Of a DNA stretch of 21,202 nucleotides, positions 1-8,508 are shown in pieces. The stretch's first letter is position 1. Every line of letters begins with the position of its first letter. The translations under genes and the position numbers were made by a program. This stretch comes from JBBIOI01 sp037443425 (GTDB taxonomy: Bacteria; Desulfobacterota; BSN033; UBA1163): assembly GCA_037443425.1 (NCBI GenBank), contig JBBIOI010000059.1, positions 1 to 21,202 of the forward strand, read 5' to 3'. The notes under the pieces were generated by a model that made no database searches, was not told the origin of the DNA, and saw only the letters and a program-made list of their open reading frames with translations.

Positions 1-2
1 AA

Positions 3-48
3 ATTGATTGACAAAGGGATAAATTTAATAATAAATTAGTAAATCAAT
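3..48. promoter_or_regulatory. Nested inverted repeats, candidate operator of the fad operon
   Basis: Two inverted repeats are nested here. The outer arms are ATTGATT (3-9) and AATCAAT (42-48). The inner arms are AATTTA (22-27) and TAAATT (32-37), separated by ATAA. The inner repeat overlaps the proposed -10 box, which is where a repressor would block transcription. Fatty acid degradation operons are commonly controlled by TetR- or GntR-type acyl-CoA-responsive repressors. No regulator gene is in the window, so this is a suggestion only. Short AT-rich palindromes also arise by chance. Confidence 0.25.
8..37 (+). promoter_or_regulatory. Putative sigma70 promoter of the fad operon
   Basis: A perfect -35 box TTGACA lies at 8-13. 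It is followed after 18 bases by TAAATT (32-37), which matches four of six positions of the -10 consensus. The putative start would fall near 44, leaving a short leader before the fadN start codon at 72. The -35 match is seen directly; promoter function is inferred. The AT-richness of the region makes the -10 box uncertain. Confidence 0.4.
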
Positions 49-71
49 AAAAAGTAAAAAGGGATGGATCG

Positions 72-2474
72 ATGAAATATATGATAAAAAAAGTAGCTGT
101 TCTGGGGGCTGGCGTTATGGGAAGTGCAATCGCGGCCCACTTCGCAAATATTGGAATACCATCTTTCCTCTTAGATATTATCCCCTCTGAATTAACCAGT
201 GAAGAGTTAATGAAGGGCCTGAGTCTTGAAAGCCCTGAGGTTAGAAATCGTTTCTCCCTTTTGGGAAAAAAGAGGATTCTGGAGATAACTCCATCTCCAA
301 TATATTTGAAAGATGATGTTGAATTAATAACCTGCGGAAATTTTGAAGATAATCTTTCCTGGATCTCTCAAGCCGACTGGGTAATTGAGGCTGTTGTAGA
401 AGATTTGAATATAAAAAAGGGGCTTCTTAAGAAAATACAACCATTTTTAAAAAATGAGGCAATCGTAAGTTCCAATACATCGGGTATCTCTATAAGTAAG
501 ATGTGCGAGGAGTTAACAAACGATTTTAAAGAGAGATTTTTAGGTACCCATTTCTTTAACCCGCCAAGATATATGAAACTGCTTGAAATCATCCCTACAC
601 CTTTTACATCAAAAGACGTTATCCAAAAGATAGCAGATTTTGGCGAAAGGGTTTTAGGAAAAGGGATAGTTCATGCAAAGGATACACCAAATTTTATTGC
701 CAATAGAATAGGTGCCTACTCAATCGGAATAACCATTAAAACAATGATAGATGAGGGATATAAGATTGAGGAGGTCGATTATATAACAGGTTTAGCAATG
801 GGAAGGCCAAGGCTTGCTACATTTAGACTTGCTGATCTTGTTGGTCTTGATGTAATGTTTCAGGGATCAAAGAATCTTTATGAAAATCTACCTGAGGGAG
901 AAAGGGAGTATTTTCTATTTCCTACGTTTGTTCAGGTAATGATAAATAACAGATGGCTTGGACAAAAGACTAAGCAGGGTTTCTATAAAAAGATAAAAGA
1001 AGGAGAAAAAGAAGAGACACTCGTTTTAGACTATGAGAATCTGAGCTATAGGCCTCCTGAAAAGGTAAGTTTCCCTTCTATAGAAATGGCTAAAAATATA
1101 GAAGATGTGAGAGAAAGGATCAAGGTTCTTATTACGAGCCAGGATCGTGGAGCCGAGTTTGCATGGAATATCTTGAAAAAGACCCTGATATATTCCTCGG
1201 AAAAGATACCTGAAATCTCTGACGATATATTAAATATTGATAGGGCTATGCGCTGGGGATATAACTGGGAAATTGGTCCGTTTGAAATCTGGGATGCTAT
1301 AGGTCTTAAATTGTCTGTTAAAAGGATGGAGAAGGAGGGTGAAAAGATTCCTGAACTTGTGGAGAAGCTATTAAGTAAAGGTTACTCAAGTTTTTATGAA
1401 AAAAGGGCCGGAAGAATACTTTATTTTGATATCTTCTCAAACAATTATCAAATGGTTGAAGAAAGGCCAGAGATTATTATCCTTACAAGCCTTAAGGATC
1501 AGAAAAGGGTGGTAGTCTCTAATCCAGAAGCAAGCCTTATTGATATTGGTGATGGTGTTTCGTGTCTTGAGTTTCATTCAAAGATGAATACAATAGGTCC
1601 CAACACAATTCAGATGATCAGAAATTCTCTCGATGAGGTGAAGAAAAAGTTTGACGGCATGATTATTGGAAATCAAGGCGAGAACTTTTGTGCAGGTGCA
1701 AATCTTTCGCTAATCCTTTTTGAGATACAGAATGAAAACTGGGATGAGATAGAACGCTATGTTAAATCATTTCAGGATCTTTTAATGGAGATAAAATATT
1801 TTGACAAACCAATTGTAGCTGCCCCTTTTGGAATGACACTTGCTGGAGGATGTGAAATATGCCTTTCTTGTCACAAGATAAGGGCCCTGGCAGAAACATA
1901 TATGGGGCTTGTTGAAATGGGTGTTGGACTTATACCTGCGGGTGGAGGCATAAAAGAGATGCTTATACGTTCTATAGAGTCGATCCCGGAGGATGTTGAA
2001 GTAGACCATTTCCCATTTGTTCGTAAGGCATTTGAAACGGTTGCCACGGCGCGGGTTTCAACAAGTGCAAAAGAGGCAAAAAGGCTTGGCTATATGAGGG
2101 CAACCGATTTAATCACGATTAATCGAGATTATCTAATACATGATGCGAAGAGGAATGTTCTTAATATGATTGAAGAAAATTTTCGTCCACCTCTACCTAA
2201 AAAGCTTAAGATCCTTGGAGAGAAGGGGTATGCACTATTTCTGATGGGTCTCTTCTATAGGAAAGAGGGCGGCTATATAACTGAATATGATGAATATCTC
2301 GGGAAAAAACTGGCATATGTATTTTCAGGTGGAAATCTCCCTGACAATACCGAGGTTACGGAACAATATATCTTAGACCTGGAAAGGGAGACCTTTCTGA
2401 GTCTCTGTGGAGAGCCAAAGACACAGAAACGTATAGAACATATGTTAAAAACTGGAAAACCACTTAGAAATTAA
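72..2474 (+). CDS. fadN: FadN-type 3-hydroxyacyl-CoA dehydrogenase/enoyl-CoA hydratase
   Basis: This 800-aa bifunctional beta-oxidation enzyme hydrates trans-2-enoyl-CoA and oxidises the 3-hydroxyacyl-CoA with NAD+. The dehydrogenase comes first: Rossmann motif GAGVMGSA near residues 12-19, and the catalytic His160/Glu172 pair in LGTHFFNPP...LLEIIP. A crotonase domain follows in the C-terminal third, with oxyanion-hole segment FCAGANLS, then AGGCEIC (Glu595) and LVEMGVGLIPAGGG (Glu615), the expected acid/base glutamates. The dehydrogenase-first order and the length match Bacillus FadN, not proteobacterial FadB/FadJ, where the hydratase is first. ATG at 72 is preceded by AAAAAGGG; ATG at 81 is an alternative start. 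It is the first gene of a five-gene operon, with the thiolase start 14 bases downstream. Confidence 0.93.
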   Translation: MKYMIKKVAVLGAGVMGSAIAAHFANIGIPSFLLDIIPSELTSEELMKGLSLESPEVRNRFSLLGKKRILEITPSPIYLKDDVELITCGNFEDNLSWISQADWVIEAVVEDLNIKKGLLKKIQPFLKNEAIVSSNTSGISISKMCEELTNDFKERFLGTHFFNPPRYMKLLEIIPTPFTSKDVIQKIADFGERVLGKGIVHAKDTPNFIANRIGAYSIGITIKTMIDEGYKIEEVDYITGLAMGRPRLATFRLADLVGLDVMFQGSKNLYENLPEGEREYFLFPTFVQVMINNRWLGQKTKQGFYKKIKEGEKEETLVLDYENLSYRPPEKVSFPSIEMAKNIEDVRERIKVLITSQDRGAEFAWNILKKTLIYSSEKIPEISDDILNIDRAMRWGYNWEIGPFEIWDAIGLKLSVKRMEKEGEKIPELVEKLLSKGYSSFYEKRAGRILYFDIFSNNYQMVEERPEIIILTSLKDQKRVVVSNPEASLIDIGDGVSCLEFHSKMNTIGPNTIQMIRNSLDEVKKKFDGMIIGNQGENFCAGANLSLILFEIQNENWDEIERYVKSFQDLLMEIKYFDKPIVAAPFGMTLAGGCEICLSCHKIRALAETYMGLVEMGVGLIPAGGGIKEMLIRSIESIPEDVEVDHFPFVRKAFETVATARVSTSAKEAKRLGYMRATDLITINRDYLIHDAKRNVLNMIEENFRPPLPKKLKILGEKGYALFLMGLFYRKEGGYITEYDEYLGKKLAYVFSGGNLPDNTEVTEQYILDLERETFLSLCGEPKTQKRIEHMLKTGKPLRN

Positions 2475-2488
2475 GAATGGAGTCTTTT

Positions 2489-3670
2489 ATGAATGAAGTA
2501 GTTGTTGTATCAGCAGTGAGGACAGCGGTTGGCAAGGCACCAAGGGGTATGCTCAAAGATACAAGACCTGATGATGTGACAGCAGTATTAATAAAAGAGG
2601 CTGTTTCAAGAGTCCCTGGGCTTATGCCAGAAGATATAGATGATATTATCCTCGGCTGTGCCTTTCCTGAATCTGATCAGGGTTTAAACCTTGCAAGGGT
2701 TGTAGCACTTAGGGCTGGATTTCCATACACCGTTCCTGGCCAAACAGTTAACCGATTCTGCTCTTCAGGTCTTCAGGCTATTGCTACAGGGGCTTATGAA
2801 ATAAAAGTTGGGGAAGCCGATGTTGTTATGGCCGGTGGGGTTGAATTTATGAGCCAAGTTCCGATCATGGGTCTTACCCCTTCACCAAATCCCTACCTTG
2901 TCGAAAATTATCCTCAAGCCTATACCTCTATGGGACTTACTGCTGAAAATATTGCAGAGCGCTTTGGAATATCAAGGGAAGAACAGGATCTGTTTGCACT
3001 TCTCAGCCATAAAAAGGCCTCTCGCGCTATCCTGGAAGGAAGATTTAAAGAGGAGATAGTTCCTGTTTTTGCTAAAATAAAGGAGATAAGAGGGGATGGT
3101 GGAATAGAAATTAAAGAGGTAGCCTTTGAAAGGGATGAAGGTGTTAGATTTGATGCAACAATTGAAGCACTGGCCTCCCTTAAACCTGTTTTTAAAGTAA
3201 ATGGAACAGTTACTGCAGGAAATTCTTCACAAACAAGCGATGGAGCAGCAATTACTATCTTGATGTCAGAAAAGAAGGCAAGCTCTATGGGTATAAAACC
3301 TTTGGCACTGTTCAGATCATTTTCCGTAGCAGGGGTCCCACCAGAGATAATGGGTGTTGGGCCAGTCTATGCTGTTCCAAAGGCCTTAAAAAAGGCAGGT
3401 CTAAAACTTGAAGATATAGGTTTAATCGAGCTAAACGAGGCATTTGCCTCACAATCCATATATGTAATAAGAGAACTGGGGCTAAATCCAGATATCCTAA
3501 ATGTGAATGGAGGCGCTATTGCAATGGGACACCCACTTGGGTGCACAGGAGCAAAATTGACTACCACACTAATCTATGAAATGAGACGTAGAAATGCTCG
3601 TTATGGTCTTGTAACCATGTGTATTGGTGGTGGTATGGGCGCAGCAGCCATTTTTGAGAAGATCGATTAA
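2489..3670 (+). CDS. fadA: Acetyl-CoA C-acyltransferase (3-ketoacyl-CoA thiolase)
   Basis: This thiolase (393 aa) cleaves 3-ketoacyl-CoA with CoA to acetyl-CoA and a shortened acyl-CoA, the last step of the beta-oxidation cycle. The catalytic residues are present: nucleophile Cys91 in NRFCSSGLQA, His348 in AMGHPLGCTGA, and Cys378 in TMCIGGGMGAA. Length and spacing are those of a standard degradative thiolase. An ATG four codons upstream (2477) is possible, but only ATG 2489 has a Shine-Dalgarno (GGAG at 2479-2482, six bases away), and MNEVVVVSAVRT is the usual thiolase N-terminus. It lies between fadN and an acyl-CoA dehydrogenase, the same set as the Bacillus fadN-fadA-fadE operon. The exact chain-length preference cannot be read from the sequence. 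Confidence 0.93.
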   Translation: MNEVVVVSAVRTAVGKAPRGMLKDTRPDDVTAVLIKEAVSRVPGLMPEDIDDIILGCAFPESDQGLNLARVVALRAGFPYTVPGQTVNRFCSSGLQAIATGAYEIKVGEADVVMAGGVEFMSQVPIMGLTPSPNPYLVENYPQAYTSMGLTAENIAERFGISREEQDLFALLSHKKASRAILEGRFKEEIVPVFAKIKEIRGDGGIEIKEVAFERDEGVRFDATIEALASLKPVFKVNGTVTAGNSSQTSDGAAITILMSEKKASSMGIKPLALFRSFSVAGVPPEIMGVGPVYAVPKALKKAGLKLEDIGLIELNEAFASQSIYVIRELGLNPDILNVNGGAIAMGHPLGCTGAKLTTTLIYEMRRRNARYGLVTMCIGGGMGAAAIFEKID

Positions 3671-3711
3671 CCAAGAAAAGATGAAAAATAAGTAGGGGGG
3701 AAATCGAAGTT

Positions 3712-5481
3712 ATGATTAGAGGCGGAGAATTTTTATTGAGGTCAGTATCCTTGCAAGAGATTTTTACGCCTGAGGATTTTACTGAAGAGCAGAGGCTCAT
3801 GGCAAACGCAGCAGCTGAATTCATTTCTGGTGAGGTACAGCCCTTGTATGAAGATATTGAGGCTCAAAAAGAAGGGGTTTTACCAGCCCTGGTCAAAAAG
3901 GCAGGTCAACTTGGATTTCTTTCCTGTGAAATCCCAGAGAAGTATGGTGGACAGAATCTTGATAAGGTGAGTGTTATTCTAATCACAGAGAAGCTTTCTC
4001 AAGGTGGAGGAGGCTTCATGGTTGCTTATTCTGTACATACAAGTATAGGATCCTTTCCAATAATATTCTTTGGAAATCCTCAACAGAAAAGCAAATATCT
4101 TCCTAAGATTGCAACAGGAGATATCATTACTGCATATGCACTCACAGAACCCGAGGCAGGCTCAGATGCCCTTAATGCTAAGACTACTGCAATGCTTAGC
4201 CCAGATGGAAGGTACTATATACTTAATGGTCAAAAACAGTTTATCTCAAATTCAGGATTTGCTGACCTCTTCATCACCTTTGCCAAGGTGGATGGAGATA
4301 AGTTTACATCTTTTATAGTTGAAAGGAATTTTGAAGGTGTCTCTGTGGATGAAGAAGAAAAGAAGATGGGAATGAAGGGATCTTCTACGAGGGCTTTGAT
4401 CTTTACAGATGCCAAGGTTCCAGTGGAAAATGTTCTGGGAGAGATAGGAAGGGGACATATTGTTGCCTTCAATACCTTAAACATTGGACGTTTTAAATTG
4501 GGTGGTGGCTGTCTTGGTTCATCAAAGACCGCTTTTCAGGACGGAGTTAGTTATGCAAAGAAGAGGATTCAATTTCAAAAGCCAATATGTGAGTTTGGTC
4601 TAATCAAACATAAGATCGCTGAGATGGCCATAAAAATTTACATAATGGAGAGCATGATTTATCGGACGGCGGGAATGATGGATAAAGCCCTTAAGGATAT
4701 AGACCCCAATACAGATGATTCTGGAGTTCAAATGGCTAAAGAAATTGAGGAATATGCTATCGAAGGTTCCATCAATAAGGTCTATTCTTCAGAGGTCCTG
4801 GACTATATTGTGGATGAGGTGCTTCAGATTCATGGGGGTTATGGATATATTCAAGATTATCCGGCTGAGCGTTATTATCGTGATTCTCGTATTAATAGAA
4901 TCTGGGAGGGAACAAATGAGATAAACCGCCTTTTAATAATGGATATGTTAATCAAAAAGGCGATGAAGAATCGTCTTCCTTTTTTTGAGGAAGCAGAAAA
5001 GATTGCAATAGAGATCTTCAGCCTTAAACCAAATATAGAGGCTGATGATAATACAATTTCCCTTCAAAAAGAAATGGTTGAAATGGCAAAGAAGATAATG
5101 CTTTTCACCTCTGGATTGGCTTTTAGAAAATATCTAACAAATCTCTCTGAACAGCAGGAGATTCTTGGATTTATGAGTGATATGATCATAGAAATCTTTG
5201 CAATGGAAAGTGGACTGTTGAGAGCTATGAAATCAACGCAAAAATCCTGTGATGAGAGGGCAGATGTTCAAAAGAAAATGGTTAAAGTCTATGTAAATGA
5301 TGCATTCGGAAGAATAGAAGATTATGCCAGAAATATCTTATCAGCAATTTCCGAAGGCGATACACTAAGGACCTACCTTTCCTCTCTTAAAAAATTAACA
5401 CGTTTCTTACCCACTAATACAGTTGCCCTAAGAAGAGAGATCGCAGATTATGTGATAAAGATTGGGAGATATCCATTCTGA
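3712..5481 (+). CDS. fadE: FadE-type acyl-CoA dehydrogenase
   Basis: This 589-aa FAD enzyme introduces the alpha-beta double bond into acyl-CoA and passes electrons to ETF. The acyl-CoA dehydrogenase core covers roughly residues 20-410. It has the FAD-binding signature ALTEPEAGSD near 143, and HGGYGYIQDYPAERYYRD followed by RIWEGTNEIN, where Glu399 is the expected catalytic base. About 180 further residues form the mostly helical C-terminal extension typical of the ~590-aa FadE class, as opposed to ~380-aa short-chain enzymes. ATG 3712 follows a purine-rich AGGGGGGAAA with a slightly long spacer (about 11 bases). The gene sits 41 bases after the thiolase and 13 bases before the acyl-CoA synthetase start. 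No etfAB genes are nearby. Confidence 0.92.
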   Translation: MIRGGEFLLRSVSLQEIFTPEDFTEEQRLMANAAAEFISGEVQPLYEDIEAQKEGVLPALVKKAGQLGFLSCEIPEKYGGQNLDKVSVILITEKLSQGGGGFMVAYSVHTSIGSFPIIFFGNPQQKSKYLPKIATGDIITAYALTEPEAGSDALNAKTTAMLSPDGRYYILNGQKQFISNSGFADLFITFAKVDGDKFTSFIVERNFEGVSVDEEEKKMGMKGSSTRALIFTDAKVPVENVLGEIGRGHIVAFNTLNIGRFKLGGGCLGSSKTAFQDGVSYAKKRIQFQKPICEFGLIKHKIAEMAIKIYIMESMIYRTAGMMDKALKDIDPNTDDSGVQMAKEIEEYAIEGSINKVYSSEVLDYIVDEVLQIHGGYGYIQDYPAERYYRDSRINRIWEGTNEINRLLIMDMLIKKAMKNRLPFFEEAEKIAIEIFSLKPNIEADDNTISLQKEMVEMAKKIMLFTSGLAFRKYLTNLSEQQEILGFMSDMIIEIFAMESGLLRAMKSTQKSCDERADVQKKMVKVYVNDAFGRIEDYARNILSAISEGDTLRTYLSSLKKLTRFLPTNTVALRREIADYVIKIGRYPF

Positions 5482-5494
5482 GAGAGATTTTTTT

Positions 5495-7300
5495 ATGTCA
5501 GATGAGACCCTGCTTACCTATTTTTATAAAAACTTAAAAGAATATCCAGACAGGGTTGCCCTTAGAGAAAAAGAGTTTGGAATCTGGAAGGATATTACTT
5601 GGGCTCAATATGGTGAAAAGGTTAGATGCGTCGCAATGGGCCTTTTATCCCTTGGTTTAAAAAAGGGAGAATGTGTCTCAATCATATGTGAAAATCGACC
5701 TGAGTGGGTATTTTCTGATTTTGGTATTATGTGTGCTGGCGGTGTAACAACAGGTATCTATACAACTAATTCCCCTGAACAGTGTTGCTATATTGTCAAT
5801 GATTCTGGTTCAAGGTTCTATATTGCGGAAAATGAAGAGCAATTTGATAAGGTATTAAGATTTCGAAATCAAGCCCCAGGGCTTGAAAAGGTTTTTGTCA
5901 TTGATATGGAAGGGCTTAAAAGATACAATGACCCTATGCTCATGAGTTTTGAAAATCTTTTAGAATTAGGAAGGCAATTTGACAAAAAGAATCCAGACCT
6001 TTTTGAAAGAAGGCTAAATGAGATCAAGCCCAATGATCTTGCATTACTTATTTATACATCTGGAACAACAGGTCCTCCAAAAGGGGCTATGCTTACCCAT
6101 TCAAATCTTCTATTTATGAGTGAGGCAATGGTTGGGTCTATACCAATGTCAAGCTCGGATGAAACCCTCTCCTTTCTTCCACTCTGTCACATATTTGAAC
6201 AGCTTTTTACTGTAATGATAAACATAAGATACCGAACTATTGTGAATTTTGTAGAGAGTACTGATACAATAATGGAAAATATGAGAGAGATCTCTCCTAC
6301 GGTTATTTATGGAGTCCCTCGAATTTGGGAAAAATATGCATCAGCCATTATGATTCGGATGTCAGATGCAACATGGTTTAAGAGAAAACTATTTAAACTC
6401 TGTATGGGAATTGGTTTGAAATATGCTTCCCTAAAATTAAACTATAAATCCATCCCTTTTTATTTAAAAGCTATTTATACTTTTGCCTATCTTACTGTTT
6501 TTAGAAAGCTTAAAGAGAGATTGGGATTTGATCGGGCAAAACTTGCCATCTCAGGAGCAGCACCAATCTCACCGGATGTTCTTAAATTTTTTAATGCATT
6601 GGGCATACCTTTAATAGAAGGATATGGACAGACAGAGGGGACAGGGGTTACCACAGTTAGTCGACTAAAAAATGTAAAGATAGGTAAAGTTGGTCAACCA
6701 CTGCCTGGCATTGAGGTAAGGATTGCCCAGGATGGTGAGATACTTGTTAGAAGTCCTGGGGTATTTAAAGGATATTTTAAAAATGAAAAGGCAACCGAGG
6801 AGGCAATTAAAGATGGATGGCTTCACTCAGGAGATATAGGCGAATTAGATGAGGATGGTTTTCTTAAGATTACAGATAGGAAAAAAGATATAATCATCAC
6901 TGCAGGCGGGAAGAATATTTCACCTCAGAACATAGAGAACCAATTAAAATTCAGTCCTTATATAAATGATGCCATTGTAATTGGAGACAGAAGAAAATAC
7001 CTTGTTGCCCTGATTGCAATCGATGAGGAGAATGTGATTAAATATGCACAAGACCATAAGATCCAATTTGGAACTTATGCAAGCCTGACCCAGGCTACGG
7101 AGATCAAACAGTTGATTCAAAAAGAGATAGATAAAGTGAATAAGACACTTGCCCAGGTTGAGCAGATAAAAAAATTTGCAATAATTCCAAAAAGGCTTTA
7201 TGAAGAAGATGGAGAAGTAACTCCAACCATGAAGGTGAAGAGAAAATTTATAAACGAGGCATACAAGGATATCATTGAGAAGTTATACCGCTCAGATTGA
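5495..7300 (+). CDS. fadD: Long-chain acyl-CoA synthetase (AMP-forming)
   Basis: This 601-aa ligase of the ANL superfamily activates fatty acids to acyl-CoA via an acyl-adenylate, feeding the upstream beta-oxidation enzymes. The phosphate-binding loop YTSGTTGPPKGAMLTHSN begins at Tyr187. The adenine-binding GYGQTEGTG begins near 376. GWLHSGDIGELDEDG contains the ribose-binding Asp447, and TDRKKDII marks the hinge to the C-terminal domain. The insertion around MRMSDATWFKRKLFK is typical of the long-chain (COG1022-like) branch. ATG 5495 is chosen over an in-frame TTG at 5462 because the latter overlaps the fadE end and GAGAGA precedes the ATG. fadD is used as a functional symbol; the sequence is closer to the ~600-aa long-chain ligase type than to E. 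coli FadD. Confidence 0.9.
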   Translation: MSDETLLTYFYKNLKEYPDRVALREKEFGIWKDITWAQYGEKVRCVAMGLLSLGLKKGECVSIICENRPEWVFSDFGIMCAGGVTTGIYTTNSPEQCCYIVNDSGSRFYIAENEEQFDKVLRFRNQAPGLEKVFVIDMEGLKRYNDPMLMSFENLLELGRQFDKKNPDLFERRLNEIKPNDLALLIYTSGTTGPPKGAMLTHSNLLFMSEAMVGSIPMSSSDETLSFLPLCHIFEQLFTVMINIRYRTIVNFVESTDTIMENMREISPTVIYGVPRIWEKYASAIMIRMSDATWFKRKLFKLCMGIGLKYASLKLNYKSIPFYLKAIYTFAYLTVFRKLKERLGFDRAKLAISGAAPISPDVLKFFNALGIPLIEGYGQTEGTGVTTVSRLKNVKIGKVGQPLPGIEVRIAQDGEILVRSPGVFKGYFKNEKATEEAIKDGWLHSGDIGELDEDGFLKITDRKKDIIITAGGKNISPQNIENQLKFSPYINDAIVIGDRRKYLVALIAIDEENVIKYAQDHKIQFGTYASLTQATEIKQLIQKEIDKVNKTLAQVEQIKKFAIIPKRLYEEDGEVTPTMKVKRKFINEAYKDIIEKLYRSD

Positions 7301-7308
7301 AAAAGTTT

Positions 7309-7740
7309 ATGCAATTTGATAGACGTACCATTAAAGATCGAAGACAGAAACCAACCCCCCTCCTCAGTAAATATACCTTGTGGGGCAGAAGGAGGTCTTT
7401 CAGGAGAAAGGAGGACAGAGAAAGGGGTGGGTATGTGGACCGCTATCATCCTGGTATGTTATTTTTGCTTATTCTTGTAGCAGGTTTAAATATATTAGAT
7501 GCCTTTTTTACGTTAATAATCTTAGACTATGGTGGCTGGGAACTAAATCCTGTTGTTTATTCGGTTATCAATATCTTAGGAGACAATTTTTGGATCTGGA
7601 AATTTTGTCTTGTATCACTCTCATTGGTCCTGCTGTGCCTGCATAGCAAATTTAAGGTGGTTAAAATATTGATCTTTTTCATCACAACAATCTATCTTGG
7701 TGTCCTTTTTTATCACATCAGAATCATTCTTAATCTTTAG
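7309..7740 (+). CDS. Small membrane protein, DUF5658-like
   Basis: The product is 143 aa. The N-terminal ~45 residues are very basic and cytosolic in character (DRRTIKDRRQK, GRRRSFRRKEDRER). Three predicted transmembrane helices follow: near 50-70 (LFLLILVAGLNILDAFFTL), 85-105 and 110-140. The segment LNILDAFFTLIIL...GWELNPVVY resembles the DUF5658 family; this is recalled from family knowledge and not tested. The start is either ATG 7309 or a TTG at 7297 that overlaps the acyl-CoA synthetase stop; neither has a strong ribosome binding site. Its position as the last gene of the fad operon suggests co-transcription, but no function can be assigned. Its stop codon directly abuts that of livF on the other strand. 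Confidence 0.75.
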   Translation: MQFDRRTIKDRRQKPTPLLSKYTLWGRRRSFRRKEDRERGGYVDRYHPGMLFLLILVAGLNILDAFFTLIILDYGGWELNPVVYSVINILGDNFWIWKFCLVSLSLVLLCLHSKFKVVKILIFFITTIYLGVLFYHIRIILNL

Positions 7741-8508
7741 CTACCTCCATCGTTTCTTTCTTTTCCATCTCTGATAACCTTTTAATGACTGCTCGGTTTT
7801 AATACCAAGATAGAACTCTTTCACATCATCATCCTGAAGAAGGATTTCTGGTTTGTTAGAGGCAACAATCCTGCCGTTTTCAAGGATAAAACCATAATCT
7901 GAAATCTTTAAGGCCATCTTTGCGTTTTGTTCGACAAGTAAAATTGTTACTCCTTCGTTATTAATCGTTTTTATGATTCTAAAAATCTCATGAACAAGGA
8001 TCGGTGAAAGGCCAAGCGAGGGCTCATCAAGCATAAGGAGTTTGGGCCTTGCCATCAATGCCCTTCCAATAGCCAACATCTGCTGTTCTCCTCCACTAAG
8101 TGTTCCTGCAAGTTGTCTTCTTCTCTCCAGAAGTATTGGAAAATAAGACACTACACGCTCATAGTCCTCTTTAATACCCTTTTTGTCAATCCTCACATAA
8201 GCCCCGAGCCTTAGATTTTCGTCAACATCTAATTCAGGGAATATCTCCCTTCCTTCAGGAACAAAAGAGATCCCCAGGCGTACGATCTGCTCTGGATCTC
8301 TCCTATCAATCCTTTTTCCCATAAATTCTATCATCCCTTTATCAGGTTGATCTTCTATAAGACCCATTATGGTTTTAAGGATGGTTGTCTTGCCTGCTCC
8401 ATTTGGCCCGAGGATACAAGAGATTCGTCTCTCTTCTGCTTCAAACGAAACGCCTCTAATGACCATAATTAGACCATAGAATGTCTCAATATTTTTAACC
8501 TTAAGCAA
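7741..8508 (-). CDS. livF: Branched-chain amino acid type ABC transporter ATPase LivF
   Basis: This is one of the two cytosolic ATPases of a LivFGHM-type importer (255 aa). Walker A GPNGAGKTT lies near residues 34-42, the ABC signature is LSGGEQQMLAIGRAL, and Walker B LLMLDEPSLGLSP is followed by the switch His-region VEQN. Two starts are possible. TTG 8508 gives MLKVKNIETFYG, has GGTGAGG about eight bases upstream and overlaps the livG stop by eight bases (TTGCTTAA). GTG 8523 would add five residues but has no visible ribosome binding site. I prefer 8508. It is the last gene of the operon livM-livH-SBP-livG-livF. Confidence 0.92.
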   Translation of the reverse strand: MLKVKNIETFYGLIMVIRGVSFEAEERRISCILGPNGAGKTTILKTIMGLIEDQPDKGMIEFMGKRIDRRDPEQIVRLGISFVPEGREIFPELDVDENLRLGAYVRIDKKGIKEDYERVVSYFPILLERRRQLAGTLSGGEQQMLAIGRALMARPKLLMLDEPSLGLSPILVHEIFRIIKTINNEGVTILLVEQNAKMALKISDYGFILENGRIVASNKPEILLQDDDVKEFYLGIKTEQSLKGYQRWKRKKRWR

